A stretch of 64,000 bases of DNA, taken from NCBI GenBank assembly GCA_018221285.1, contig JAAOYJ010000003.1, positions 151,030-215,029 of the forward strand, read 5' to 3'. The notes below the pieces were generated by a model that searched no databases, was not told the origin of the DNA, and saw nothing but the letters and a program-made list of their open reading frames with translations. This DNA is from Candidatus Pacearchaeota archaeon (GTDB lineage: Archaea > Nanobdellota > Nanobdellia > Pacearchaeales > GW2011-AR1). Made by a program: the position numbers and the translations under genes. Below are positions 22,740 through 31,243 of the stretch, piece after piece. Position 1 is the first letter of the stretch. The number at the start of each line of letters is the position of its first letter.

Positions 22740-24221
22740 ATGAGATTAAAAACCAAATTTCTTGATTGGTCAACAGGCTTTCCTGTGGCGATGCTGAATC
22801 AGAAAACAGCAGACAAACTTGGAGTGAATACTGGAGACAGGATTACTATCCATGTTTCTTTAAAAGAGCCAAGAGAAGTTTCTACTATTACTAATACTAC
22901 TACTAAACTAGTTGGTGTTGGAGAAGTTGCATTATCCTCTGAGCTCCGGAAACAACTTGGATTGAAAATTAAGAGAAAGGTTGAGATTAATCTTTCTCCA
23001 ACTCCAAAGAGCCTAAATTTCATAAAAAAGAAATTGAACAAGGAACCACTTTCTCAAGCAGAGATAAACGAAATTATTAAAGACATCGTGAACAACTCTC
23101 TCTACGAATCAGAGATTGCACTTTTTATATCTGCGATGTATAAACAGGGAATGAGCACTAAAGAGACAATATATTTGACAAAAGCAATATTAAATTCAGG
23201 GAATAGGCTTGGCTTAAAGAACAAATTTATTGCAGATAAACATGGAATAGGAGGAATTCCAGGAAATCGGACAACTCCAATAATTGTTTCAATATGTGCG
23301 GCAGGAGGATTGATTATGCCCAAATCTTCTTCAAGAGCTATAACAAGCGCAGCAGGAACTGCAGATGTCATGGAAACTATAACTAACATAGAATTCTCAA
23401 TGAGCGACTTAAAAAAAATTGTCAAAAAAACAAACGCTTGTTTGGTTTGGGGAGGGGCTCTTGGAATGGTTCCTGCAGATTCAAAAATAATTCGTATAGA
23501 AAAGATGTTAAAAATAGATCCTGAAGCACAGTTATTAGCCTCGATAATGGCAAAAAAACTTGCAGTCGGAAGCAAGTACATTGTGATAGGAATTCCTTAT
23601 GGAAAAACAGCGAAGGTCAACAAGGTAGGGGCATTGAAATTGAAAAAGAAGTTTGAATACCTTGGAAAATATTTTAATCGGAAATTGAAAGTCATTATGA
23701 CAAAAGAAGAAGGTCCGATTGGAAATAGTGTTGGGCCTGCTCTGGAATTAAGAGATGTTATTAGAGTTTTGGACCCAGAGAAAGAGGGTCCAAAATATTT
23801 AGAAGAAAAATCTTTGCTTTTTGCAGGACAGCTTTTGGAAATGACTGGAAAAGCAAAAAAAAGAAAAGGAATAAAATTGGCAAAAGAAATCCTCTCTTCT
23901 GGAAAAGCATTCAAAAAGTTTGAACAAATCATCAAAGCTCAGGGAGGGAAGATGATTGAAATCAAACCTGCAAAATATAGAAAAAACATTTTAGCAAAAA
24001 AACCATGCAAGATTTATGAAATGCATAACAAAAAGATAAACTCTCTTGCAAGAGTTGTTGGTTGCCCTACAGACAAATTCGCAGGACTTTACTTTCATAA
24101 AAAGAAAGGAGATAAGATAAAAAAAGGAGAGAAAATCCTGACAATTTACGCAGAATCAAGATCTCGCCTAAACCAAGCTGTTAAGTTCTTCAAGAAAGAG
24201 AAACCGATAAGAATCAGATAA
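22740..24221 (+). CDS. AMP phosphorylase
   Basis: 493 residues. The N-terminal domain (RLKTKFLDWSTGFPVAMLN) is specific to archaeal AMP phosphorylases; the catalytic part has DKHGIGGIPGNRTTPIIVS and KSSSRAITSAAGTADVMETI, as in thymidine phosphorylases. It splits AMP to adenine and ribose-1,5-bisphosphate, the first step of the archaeal AMP pathway leading via R15P isomerase to type III RuBisCO. Neither partner is in the window. GATATAAAAATC box and AGGTG ribosome site upstream. Confidence 0.92.
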   Translation: MRLKTKFLDWSTGFPVAMLNQKTADKLGVNTGDRITIHVSLKEPREVSTITNTTTKLVGVGEVALSSELRKQLGLKIKRKVEINLSPTPKSLNFIKKKLNKEPLSQAEINEIIKDIVNNSLYESEIALFISAMYKQGMSTKETIYLTKAILNSGNRLGLKNKFIADKHGIGGIPGNRTTPIIVSICAAGGLIMPKSSSRAITSAAGTADVMETITNIEFSMSDLKKIVKKTNACLVWGGALGMVPADSKIIRIEKMLKIDPEAQLLASIMAKKLAVGSKYIVIGIPYGKTAKVNKVGALKLKKKFEYLGKYFNRKLKVIMTKEEGPIGNSVGPALELRDVIRVLDPEKEGPKYLEEKSLLFAGQLLEMTGKAKKRKGIKLAKEILSSGKAFKKFEQIIKAQGGKMIEIKPAKYRKNILAKKPCKIYEMHNKKINSLARVVGCPTDKFAGLYFHKKKGDKIKKGEKILTIYAESRSRLNQAVKFFKKEKPIRIR

Positions 24222-24261
24222 TCACAACAAAAAATTTAAACCTTTATTTTCTATTCTTTTT

Positions 24262-24531
24262 ATGTCAAGACAAGATGATAGAAAGAATATTGTGAATTAT
24301 TTTAAGAAGAACCTGAAAAAAGGATACACCCTTGATGCACTTAGGATAGCGCTTCTTAATCAAGGATATTTAAAGGTTCTTATTGAAAGAGCAGTTGAGC
24401 AAGCCACAAGCGAACTTTCCAAGGCAGCACCTGTCCTCAAAGAGAAACCAGTAATTAAGTATGAAATCATCGACGAATATGATAATCCTGTTACAATAAA
24501 GAAGTCTTGGTGGAAAAGGGTTTTTGGATAA
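24262..24531 (+). CDS. Small conserved-type protein, HTH-like
   Basis: 89 residues. Starts MSRQDDRKNIVNYFKKNLKK and continues with GYTLDALRIALLNQGY, the kind of short helical bundle often seen in DPANN genomes next to membrane anchors; then a proline/acidic part and a basic C-terminus (KKSWWKRVFG). A TTTAAACC box centred about 26 nt upstream suggests a leaderless gene. Function unknown. Confidence 0.65.
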   Translation: MSRQDDRKNIVNYFKKNLKKGYTLDALRIALLNQGYLKVLIERAVEQATSELSKAAPVLKEKPVIKYEIIDEYDNPVTIKKSWWKRVFG

Positions 24532-24573
24532 ACAAAAACCTTTAAAACATTCTAATTAATTCTAATATCATAA

Positions 24574-24654
24574 GCCTCCGTCGCATAATGGTATTGCATC
24601 CGGCTTGAGACCGGAGCCCTTCGGGGCATCCCCGTTCGATTCGGGGCGGGGGCG
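24574..24654 (+). tRNA. tRNA-Ser (anticodon UGA)
   Basis: An 81-nt class II tRNA. Acceptor GCCTCCG pairs with CGGGGGC (one U-G), D arm GCA/TGC, anticodon stem TCCGG/CCGGA with loop CTTGAGA (anticodon TGA), a long variable arm GCCC/GGGC, T arm CCCCG-TTCGATT-CGGGG, and discriminator G, as expected for serine. No CCA is encoded. CTTTAAAAC precedes it as TATA box. Confidence 0.92.
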
Positions 24655-24675
24655 TTTCATGGAACCGGGCCTAAA

Positions 24676-25137
24676 ATGAATAAAAAAAGAGTAATCATAA
24701 TCACAATAATCTTGATAATCATATCAGTTTTCCTTTTCAACAAATTTTCTACAACTGGCAAGAGCGTAACTACTCAACAAGTTGAGATTGTTCCATTGAG
24801 TTCTGCAGAGAAAGCCAAGGTTCAACAAGTTTTATCCACAAGCGAATTTGTAAAAGATGTACCTAAAAAAGAAAGCATCTCATTGAGGTTTTATGATTTT
24901 GAAAGTAATCAAAGAATATGGCAGGATGGTTTTCTAATTGGAACTAACCAAGAACCCGCAGTCAATCTAATATTGCACTCTAAATATATTTCTGAGCTGA
25001 ACAATGATAATCTGTGCGAAGTAATAAAGAAGGCAAACCAAGACGGAGACCTTGGATTTCAAAGCGAGTTTAGTAAACCAAGACTTCTTCTCAAATACGC
25101 TGGAATGTTAAAACATAGAAAGTGTTTTGGGTTTTAA
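24676..25137 (+). CDS. Membrane-anchored extracytoplasmic protein
   Basis: 153 residues. Lysine-rich start then one hydrophobic helix (MNKKRVIIITIILIIISVFLF), followed by a polar domain. Starts 21 nt after the tRNA-Ser, so probably on the same transcript. Two cysteines late in the chain (NLCEVIKK, HRKCFGF) may form a disulfide. Family not recognised. Confidence 0.65.
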   Translation: MNKKRVIIITIILIIISVFLFNKFSTTGKSVTTQQVEIVPLSSAEKAKVQQVLSTSEFVKDVPKKESISLRFYDFESNQRIWQDGFLIGTNQEPAVNLILHSKYISELNNDNLCEVIKKANQDGDLGFQSEFSKPRLLLKYAGMLKHRKCFGF

Positions 25138-25688
25138 CATTTTAATTTCCAAGAGAAATCGTCAAAGACTAATGTTTCTTCAAATCCACTTAATTTCTCT
25201 AACCCTTTCGAATCAAAATTTTTAGCAAGAGTGATATGGGGTTTTGATGTAAAATAAATTCTTTGCTCTTCTTTTGAGTCCACTAAACGTACTTTTGCAA
25301 TATCTAATTTTGGGTCATATTCTTTTATAACAACAAGTGATTTTTCAATCATCTCCCCCCTCCCTTCTTTTAAATCATCCCACCCTTTTATGGATTGTCT
25401 AACCCCCTCTCTTCGTATCCCATGTCTTAATAAAGTTCTAGTCTCATTCGAATATTTTAAAACAAGGGAAGTACTAAAAATATCAAAGGAGTAAGGAGGA
25501 GAAATTTCTAAAGGAAGACAGCCCCCCATTTTTTTCAGCATTTCCTTTTGTTTGCAGATAGGTGTCAATGAATACCAAAGAGTAGAATAAAATTCCTTTC
25601 TTCTATTTGGCACACCTTCACGTTCTAAATAATCTCTAATGGCTTCTTGGCTTCGCGAATTTGCAATTAATTTTATGACCGTTGGCAT
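25134..25688 (-). CDS. Hypothetical protein with an HxT-like motif
   Basis: 184 residues. The segment TSKPHITLAKNF near residue 150 resembles half of a 2H phosphoesterase active site, but I see no clear second HxT/S motif (RHGIRREG at about 90 is weak), so I do not claim that function. TTTAAAT box 26 nt upstream. Four-base overlap of the 3' ends with the previous gene on the other strand. Confidence 0.6.
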   Translation of the reverse strand: MPTVIKLIANSRSQEAIRDYLEREGVPNRRKEFYSTLWYSLTPICKQKEMLKKMGGCLPLEISPPYSFDIFSTSLVLKYSNETRTLLRHGIRREGVRQSIKGWDDLKEGRGEMIEKSLVVIKEYDPKLDIAKVRLVDSKEEQRIYFTSKPHITLAKNFDSKGLEKLSGFEETLVFDDFSWKLKC

Positions 25689-25786
25689 AAACTGTTTCTT
25701 TGTTTTTCATTTAAATATTTTTCTCTTAATGATTATAAATTCTAATCTATATCCTCTAAACTATATATTCCAATATATATGTTGTA

Positions 25787-27706
25787 CTATACACTTTCAA
25801 ACGCTTCCAACACCCTTATATCTGGGCTCAAAACATAAACATGGTCTTCCTTGAATCTTAATCCACGATATATCTTTTGCCACAGTTCTCGTCGTGCTTT
25901 GTCTTTGTAAAAATCCCAATAATGTTGTGGTTTTGTTTTGTTTAAAATTTTCCAAAAGGCTTCCTGCACATTTGGGTTAGGATACTTTGTAAAAATAATG
26001 CTATTGCACTGCTCCCCAGGAAAATCAATTCCACGCGAAGCACGTGTAGAGAAAAGAACATCAACTTGTCCTTTCTTGAACTTTTCAATCAACCTCCCAG
26101 TATTATCCTCGCTCTGAAGTTCTCTTAACTTCTCACGACTAATTAAGTTATCAACATCATACTTTTCAAGTTCATCTTCTGTTGGTAAATCAATAAAAGC
26201 ATTTATATGAACCAACACTGGTTTCGGAGCAACCTCAACACTTTTACTTAGGGCCTTGAGATATTTTCCTCTATTTTCTTTTCCCAATTTAGAATATCTA
26301 CAATCCAACTCTAACCCTGTTCTTTTAACCTCAATTCGTCCTTGCTGCTCTGTCTCAGCCTCGATAATTTTAAAATCCTCCAATCCAAAAACATTTTTCA
26401 AAACAATGTCTGAATGAAGCGTCCCAGACATCAAAACAATTAACTTGTTCTTATCAACCATTTCTTTAAACCTCTTCGCAAGATTGGTCGTCACAATATT
26501 CGCTATAATACTTTCATCCTTCTTGGTAAATGTAATATAACTCTCATCAAAAAACTCCCCAAAAATCATCGCAGTTTCCTCAACACTAAAAAGATAACTT
26601 TCCTCATCAACCTCGTCAAGAAACTCAGACTTATATAAAAAAATCTTAAGCAAATCATAAATTCCTGTTTCTCTCAGCGGAATTATCTCAGAATCAACAG
26701 CATTCCTAACCCTTTGGTTTCTTTTTATCTGTTTTAAAATCGAACTCACCTCTTCTATTATCTTTCCAACATTTTCATCATTACTAAAAACATTAATCAA
26801 CGCATTTTGCAACCGGTCAAGATTGATTGTTCTTTGGTTCGAGAAACTATCCAAGAACTCATCACACTCGTCAATAATCTCAACCTCTGTCTCAGGTTTC
26901 CTATTCAACAAAGATTCTAACTTATATTTCATAGAGTTAAAGACGATCACATCAGAGTCAACAAACGAGTTAAACTGCTCATAGAATTTACAACCGGGCC
27001 TTCTTTGGTAAAAAACAAATTCAGTACCCTCAAGACCAACATATTTTTTTTGGATAGCATTTACAAAACTCTTTCCTCCAGGCTCGTACTTCGACGGAAT
27101 CGCAGGACTCCAATAAGGACACGCCGCAGCAATAGACATCCTCTTCACATCTCTCACAGTCTGAAAATTCTTATGATTAACATCCTTATTTTGCCTGAGA
27201 TAACTTTTAATCTTTCCAGAATTCTTCTCTTTAATCTCAATCTTACAAGGAAGGTCTTTCCTATTGGCAGAAATATCATCATCAATCTTCTTCTCTCTCT
27301 GACCTGCAAAAATATCATGAAGCTTTGAATCAATCTCTCTCTTAACTTTGGGAATCGCTCCTTTATCCCCGATAAACTTACATTTATGATTCTGCCGACC
27401 TGTGATAACACTAATCTTCAACTTCTTACCATTTTTATCTAGAATATGTTTTTCACTTCCATAATCTTTCTCATATTGTGCCTGCAAGTTTTTTATCGGA
27501 ACCACAACAGAAGTTTTCCCAAGCTCTTTTGCAATATTCAATGCAATCGCACTCTTCCCAGTCCCACAAATTCCATGAATAAAAATAACCTTTTGCCCTT
27601 CTTCAACAGCTTTGAGAACCTCTTTCACAACATCTTGCTGAGTCTTCTGATTCGAAAAACACAACGGTTCAAGAAACTCATCACCTTGATACAACGACCA
27701 TGCCAT
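25787..27706 (-). CDS. XPD/DinG-like superfamily 2 helicase
   Basis: 639 residues. Walker A is GICGTGKSAIALN (about residue 45), the DEAH-type box appears as IIDECDEF (about 275), and the C-terminal motif RASRGIDFPGEQCNSIIF (about 555) is Rad3-type. Spread cysteines between motifs (CKFIG, CKIEIK, CPYW, GCKFYEQF) could hold the iron-sulfur cluster of XPD and DinG helicases. Likely a 5'-3' DNA helicase for repair or replication stress. The Walker A lysine is preceded by a Cys-Gly, a small variation. Confidence 0.85.
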   Translation of the reverse strand: MAWSLYQGDEFLEPLCFSNQKTQQDVVKEVLKAVEEGQKVIFIHGICGTGKSAIALNIAKELGKTSVVVPIKNLQAQYEKDYGSEKHILDKNGKKLKISVITGRQNHKCKFIGDKGAIPKVKREIDSKLHDIFAGQREKKIDDDISANRKDLPCKIEIKEKNSGKIKSYLRQNKDVNHKNFQTVRDVKRMSIAAACPYWSPAIPSKYEPGGKSFVNAIQKKYVGLEGTEFVFYQRRPGCKFYEQFNSFVDSDVIVFNSMKYKLESLLNRKPETEVEIIDECDEFLDSFSNQRTINLDRLQNALINVFSNDENVGKIIEEVSSILKQIKRNQRVRNAVDSEIIPLRETGIYDLLKIFLYKSEFLDEVDEESYLFSVEETAMIFGEFFDESYITFTKKDESIIANIVTTNLAKRFKEMVDKNKLIVLMSGTLHSDIVLKNVFGLEDFKIIEAETEQQGRIEVKRTGLELDCRYSKLGKENRGKYLKALSKSVEVAPKPVLVHINAFIDLPTEDELEKYDVDNLISREKLRELQSEDNTGRLIEKFKKGQVDVLFSTRASRGIDFPGEQCNSIIFTKYPNPNVQEAFWKILNKTKPQHYWDFYKDKARRELWQKIYRGLRFKEDHVYVLSPDIRVLEAFESV

Positions 27707-27738
27707 GATTTAGAAAAATATGAAGGAGTTATAAATTT

Positions 27739-28221
27739 TTAGGGTCTCTCAAGAGGTTTAACAACATCCTTTCCAGTTGCCGAATTTTTTACTATCTCAA
27801 GATACCCTTTTTTTATCATTCCATCAACAATATTTTTGGACCATTTTTCAGTACCATCAATAGAAAGTTGGGCATTCTTAGCAATATCATTCCAATCCCA
27901 TTTTGGAGTTCTTCCAACTTCAAAAATTTCGCACATTACTTCTCCGAACCCTGCATCTTCCCCTTTAAATTCTCCTACCCAAATATGATCTTGTTTCTTG
28001 AATGTATATTTGATAGTGGTTTCTCTATCATGATATTGTTTGTTAAATCCCATTAATCCTTTAGATAAATCTAAAGTTCCTTTAATTTCAGAATGGCCAT
28101 AAGCATCATACATTTTTCCAACTAACCCATTATCTTTTTCATTATGTTGTAAATCATTCCCTACAAACGTCCCATTCCCTAAAATAGGTTGGACAAAAAC
28201 TTCTATCATGTCATATAACAT
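27739..28221 (-). CDS. Hypothetical protein
   Basis: 160 residues. N-terminal half rich in glycine and aromatic residues (beta-type, VQPILGNGTFVGNDLQ), C-terminal half looks like a winged helix or similar (WNDIAKNAQLSIDGTEKWSK then DGMIKKGYLEIV). Could be a DNA-binding or lipocalin-like fold; no clear family. GTTAAAAAG box upstream. Confidence 0.6.
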   Translation of the reverse strand: MLYDMIEVFVQPILGNGTFVGNDLQHNEKDNGLVGKMYDAYGHSEIKGTLDLSKGLMGFNKQYHDRETTIKYTFKKQDHIWVGEFKGEDAGFGEVMCEIFEVGRTPKWDWNDIAKNAQLSIDGTEKWSKNIVDGMIKKGYLEIVKNSATGKDVVKPLERP

Positions 28222-28345
28222 CTTAATATGAAATATAGAATCTTTTTAACTTTTATTATACTCCACCATCCACTAGAAAAAGTCTCTTGTTCTAACTAGA
28301 TATGTTAAAGCTTGCCTGATATTTAGATTATTAAAATAAGTTAAA

Positions 28346-28639
28346 TTATCCAAACAGAGCAGACAAGCCTTCAGCTGCAGCTTCCTTCTTTTCTTCTTTT
28401 GGTTTCTCTTCCTTCTTTTCTTCAGCAGCCGGAGCACTTCCAGCAGCCGGAGCAGCAGAAACCAAACTCGCGCTTTCCAATTCTTTCGCGATGTCAACAC
28501 CTTTCAAACTAGCAACAAGAGACTTGATCTTTGATTCCTCAGCCTCGCCACCAGCAGCCGCAACAACATCTTTTAGGCTTCCTTCACTAACTTCTTTTCC
28601 AAGTTTGTGCAACAAAAGCGCTGCGTATATGTTTTCCAT
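28346..28639 (-). CDS. rpl12: Ribosomal stalk protein uL12 (P1)
   Basis: 97 residues from the ATG at 28639 (MENIYAALLLHKLGKEVSE). Helical dimerisation domain, an alanine-rich hinge (SAAPAAGSAPAAEEK) and the conserved acidic tail ending EGLSALFG that recruits elongation factor GTPases. The track start at 28660 would overlap the orphan upstream. Preceded by the orphan at 28641 rather than directly by uL10. Confidence 0.94.
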   Translation of the reverse strand: MENIYAALLLHKLGKEVSEGSLKDVVAAAGGEAEESKIKSLVASLKGVDIAKELESASLVSAAPAAGSAPAAEEKKEEKPKEEKKEAAAEGLSALFG

Positions 28640-28640
28640 T

Positions 28641-28973
28641 TTATTTGTTTTCCCCTTCAACGTTTAGTTGTTGAGTATTATAAATTGTATGATCTTTAAT
28701 CAAATCCTTTGCTCTATTAAGCATTATCTCTAACCTTGTAATATCATATTCTGATATAGTAATTAAACCATCTATAATACTTGCTCTTAATCCTCTAACT
28801 TCGTCAAAATCATCAGATTCTTTAAAAGCTTCAGTTAGTTTAGTGGCACAACTTATGTATGAATCTTTCCTTTTGCCCAGTTGTTTAATCTCTTTGTTTA
28901 ATCTCTCCAAAACTTCATCAAGATTAGTTACATCATTGAATAAGGGAGTGTCTAAATTTAATATCTTTCTCAT
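28641..28973 (-). CDS. Orphan gene between uL10 and uL12
   Basis: 110 residues, helical (MRKILNLDTPLFNDVTNLDEV...LNRAKDLIKDHTIYN). Overlaps uL10 by ATGA and ends 1 nt before uL12. uL10 and uL12 are usually adjacent, so this is an insertion into a stalk operon. No family recognised. Confidence 0.66.
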   Translation of the reverse strand: MRKILNLDTPLFNDVTNLDEVLERLNKEIKQLGKRKDSYISCATKLTEAFKESDDFDEVRGLRASIIDGLITISEYDITRLEIMLNRAKDLIKDHTIYNTQQLNVEGENK

Positions 28974-29938
28974 TTCCCTTTCTCCCCATCTTTACTTTCC
29001 TCTTTATCATTAGCTTCGCCTGTCGGCTCAGATTGCTCAGAACTATTATCAGAAGAACTATCCTGTTCAACTGGTTTGTCTTCTTTTTCATTATCTACGT
29101 CTTTCTTATCTTCTGAAGCATCAGCTTCAGCTATTTTTTCTTTCTCCTCTTCTTTCTCCTCACCATCCTTAAACTTCTCCAAAGCCTTACCATGTCCACC
29201 AGCTTTACCAATCAAGAACTTAATCGTATCTTCTGTTGGATGTCCAATCTCAACTGCAAAAGGTAATGCTCTGCTGTGTGCCTCTTTAAGTTTCTCAAGA
29301 GTTCCTTCTCTGTCAACCTTTATCTCTGAATAAAACTTACCTTCTTGAGTATCAAAAGCAGAAAGAGGAATAAATCCAATTGAAAAAGGTTTGATATCCA
29401 ACTTACTCATTACATCTGCAACTGCCTGCGAAATTTTTCCACCTTCTTTGACAATAATTTTGCTCTGTATAATTTCTAGCTTACCATTTGTAACCTTTGT
29501 TTTTAGTCCAACAGCTCCTAATTCACTAATCGCAGGTCCGGGTACAAGCTCAGTCATCCCTGCCTCTACTTCAATATCTATTGGAGCTTCTTGACCAACC
29601 TTCGCTTTAGCAGGACTTTTAGTAGCCTCCAACTCCGAAGCAAGTTCAAAAGCCTCTGTATCAGAAAACAAAATCGCAACACTCTCTTGAAATTGTTCTT
29701 TAAGTTTTTCAACAACACCATTCCCAGAATTGTCTATTGCTCTAAACATTATGTTCTTTTTAGGAACTTTAACTACTGCCTTACCTCTAAGCTTCTTTGT
29801 AATCTCCTGAAACTGCGAACCCGGAATATTCTTAATAGACACAATTAAAATCGTCTTCTTACTTTTGATCAACTCTGCTAATTCTTTCACAGTGTTCTTC
29901 TTACTTTCAGGAATCGGATTTTGCCGTTTTGTCCTCAT
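28970..29938 (-). CDS. rpl10: Ribosomal stalk protein uL10 (P0) with acidic C-terminal tail
   Basis: 322 residues. N-terminal rRNA-binding domain (KKNTVKELAELIKSKKTILIV), then the archaeal insertion domain with GQEAPIDIEVEAGMTELVPGP, and the C-terminal helical spine where uL12 dimers bind. The last 75 residues are an acidic low-complexity tail that contains IAEADASEDKK and SEPTGEAND, related to the uS5 and uL22 tails. The usual C-terminal FGFAL-type motif is not visible; it ends GEKGK. ATGA overlap with uL1. Confidence 0.93.
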   Translation of the reverse strand: MRTKRQNPIPESKKNTVKELAELIKSKKTILIVSIKNIPGSQFQEITKKLRGKAVVKVPKKNIMFRAIDNSGNGVVEKLKEQFQESVAILFSDTEAFELASELEATKSPAKAKVGQEAPIDIEVEAGMTELVPGPAISELGAVGLKTKVTNGKLEIIQSKIIVKEGGKISQAVADVMSKLDIKPFSIGFIPLSAFDTQEGKFYSEIKVDREGTLEKLKEAHSRALPFAVEIGHPTEDTIKFLIGKAGGHGKALEKFKDGEEKEEEKEKIAEADASEDKKDVDNEKEDKPVEQDSSSDNSSEQSEPTGEANDKEESKDGEKGK

Positions 29939-30564
29939 AACTTTATCCTCACAGGTTTAGTCATAGTGAATTTTAATCCAATATTTTTAATATTCTCTTT
30001 GTCCCTCGGCAATGCCTTAATAATTTCATTGTAGACAGATTCAACATTTTCAATAATTTTATCATCATCCATACTTTGCTTTCCAATCGCCAACTTCAGA
30101 CTGGCTTCCTTTGCCCTTAATTTTAGAGTGTTGTTTATCTTAACTTTTAGTTCACTTATTGTTTTATCATCTGCATTAAGTATAATTCCCATTTGTGGAG
30201 AAGGCATTTTCCCAGAAGGGCCTAAAACCCTCCCAAAAGTTGTAGCAACCTTCGGCATAACACTTCCCTGCGCAATAAAAAAATCATATTTTCTGACAAG
30301 CTTTTTCAGTTCCTGCTTCTTCGAGTATTTTTTGAATTGGTCCGGAGTAATTGTATCTACATTGGCGTTCTTAGATTCTAAAAACCCACAAATTTCTTTA
30401 TCCTTAATCTTATTCGGAACAGAAAGAAACAAATTCAAAGGCGTTTTCTTAACATCAAACTTCTGCAAATTCACAATCAAGTCTACTGACTGATCAAACT
30501 TTCTCTCCTTGCCTTTTCTCAATTCAGTTAGAGCCTTCTGCAATTGTTTTTTTAGTTCTGTCAT
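29935..30564 (-). CDS. rpl1: Large ribosomal subunit protein uL1
   Basis: 209 residues, normal size. TTFGRVLGPSGKMPSPQMGI is the uL1 signature, with typical flanks (KVKINNTLKLRAKEASLKLA). Forms the mobile L1 stalk at the E site. First gene of the uL1-uL10-orphan-uL12 operon; uL11 lies 10 kb away in the opposite direction. Confidence 0.95.
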   Translation of the reverse strand: MTELKKQLQKALTELRKGKERKFDQSVDLIVNLQKFDVKKTPLNLFLSVPNKIKDKEICGFLESKNANVDTITPDQFKKYSKKQELKKLVRKYDFFIAQGSVMPKVATTFGRVLGPSGKMPSPQMGIILNADDKTISELKVKINNTLKLRAKEASLKLAIGKQSMDDDKIIENVESVYNEIIKALPRDKENIKNIGLKFTMTKPVRIKL

Positions 30565-30662
30565 TTCTATAACCTCCTACATTATGCGTCATGAGTATAG
30601 AACATATCTCATCACGATGTAGTTCATACGGTATTTTTCTGAGCTAAAAAGGATTTAAAAAT
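30565..30662 (-). promoter_or_regulatory. Candidate uL1 autoregulatory leader
   Basis: A TTTTTAAATCC box (about 30653-30663) places the RNA start near 30632, leaving a 68-nt leader. It contains ATGAG (30591-30595) pairing with CTCAT (30608-30612) plus inner pairs, followed by GACGCA, and then an AGGAGGT ribosome site. Archaeal uL1 is known to repress its operon by binding an rRNA-like hairpin in its own mRNA; this hairpin is the natural candidate. The binding itself is inference. Confidence 0.5.
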
Positions 30663-30710
30663 GTTTTGAATCACAACAATCCTTAAATAATGGATTGGTC
30701 CAACTTTTCT

Positions 30711-31106
30711 ATGAATTTAAGAGATAAAGATCCTGGACCTGAAAAAGGAAATTGTATCTTAGTTGCAGAAAATCCTTTATCTTGGCATGGGGGATTATTA
30801 TTAACCCTCTTTAATGGATGGAGAGACCTCAATCGGCGAAGGCGCCTAAAAACCGGAGAGATAGTTATCTCACCAGACAATTCTTCAAAAAAAGACCATT
30901 ATTACTCTTCATTAACAAGAGTGATTTTCCCTATTGGGGTGGGGGGCAATCCAATACCTCTAATATCTGAGTGGGACGATATTACAGAAAATAATTGGAA
31001 CAAATATAATTGTAATCCTGCAGATTTTTATTTAGGATATGAAGAGATTAGTGGAGCCTTGGCGAAACTTCCAGGGTTTGAACGTTATTCTGGTTTATTC
31101 AAATAG
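30711..31106 (+). CDS. Hypothetical protein
   Basis: 131 residues from the ATG at 30711 (MNLRDKDPGPEKGNCILVAE). The box CCTTAAATAA at 30680-30690 lies about 26 nt before this ATG, so the track start at 30690 falls inside the promoter. The protein has RRRRLKTGEIVISPDNSSKK and FYLGYEEISGALAKLPGF. Family not recognised. Confidence 0.6.
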   Translation: MNLRDKDPGPEKGNCILVAENPLSWHGGLLLTLFNGWRDLNRRRRLKTGEIVISPDNSSKKDHYYSSLTRVIFPIGVGGNPIPLISEWDDITENNWNKYNCNPADFYLGYEEISGALAKLPGFERYSGLFK

Positions 31107-31160
31107 CACAACAATCTTTAAAAAATCCCAGATTCTTTTCTAATTATGAAAATTAAACTC

Positions 31161-31243
31161 GCGACTTCGGGCAAAGTGCTGAAAAGAAGTCGCCCTTCAG
31201 CGCTTCGAGGAAGGAGCGCGAGGAAAACAAGGGGTTTCCTCGC
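31161..31243 (+). repeat. Triple-hairpin GC-rich element upstream of a start codon
   Basis: Three inverted repeats in a row within 83 bp: GCGACTTC/GAAGTCGC (31161-31193), GCGCT/AGCGC (31200-31219) and GCGAGGAAA/TTTCCTCGC (31218-31243), the last ending at the ATG of the next gene. CTCGC occurs at both borders. GC content is far above the surroundings. It is not a gene that I can read; a 35-codon frame from 31146 passes through it (MKIKLATSGKVLKRS). Confidence 0.7.

Noticed and set aside
23102-23581. 159-codon reverse ORF within AMP phosphorylase
   Set aside because: Shadow of a clearly identified enzyme.
24640-24676. Bulge-helix-bulge intron after tRNA-Ser
   Set aside because: GGAACCGGGCC near the 3' end looked like a processing site, but the tRNA folds completely without it.
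25134-25688. 2H phosphoesterase assignment
   Set aside because: Only one HxT motif is clear; the second half of the active site is missing, so I left it hypothetical.
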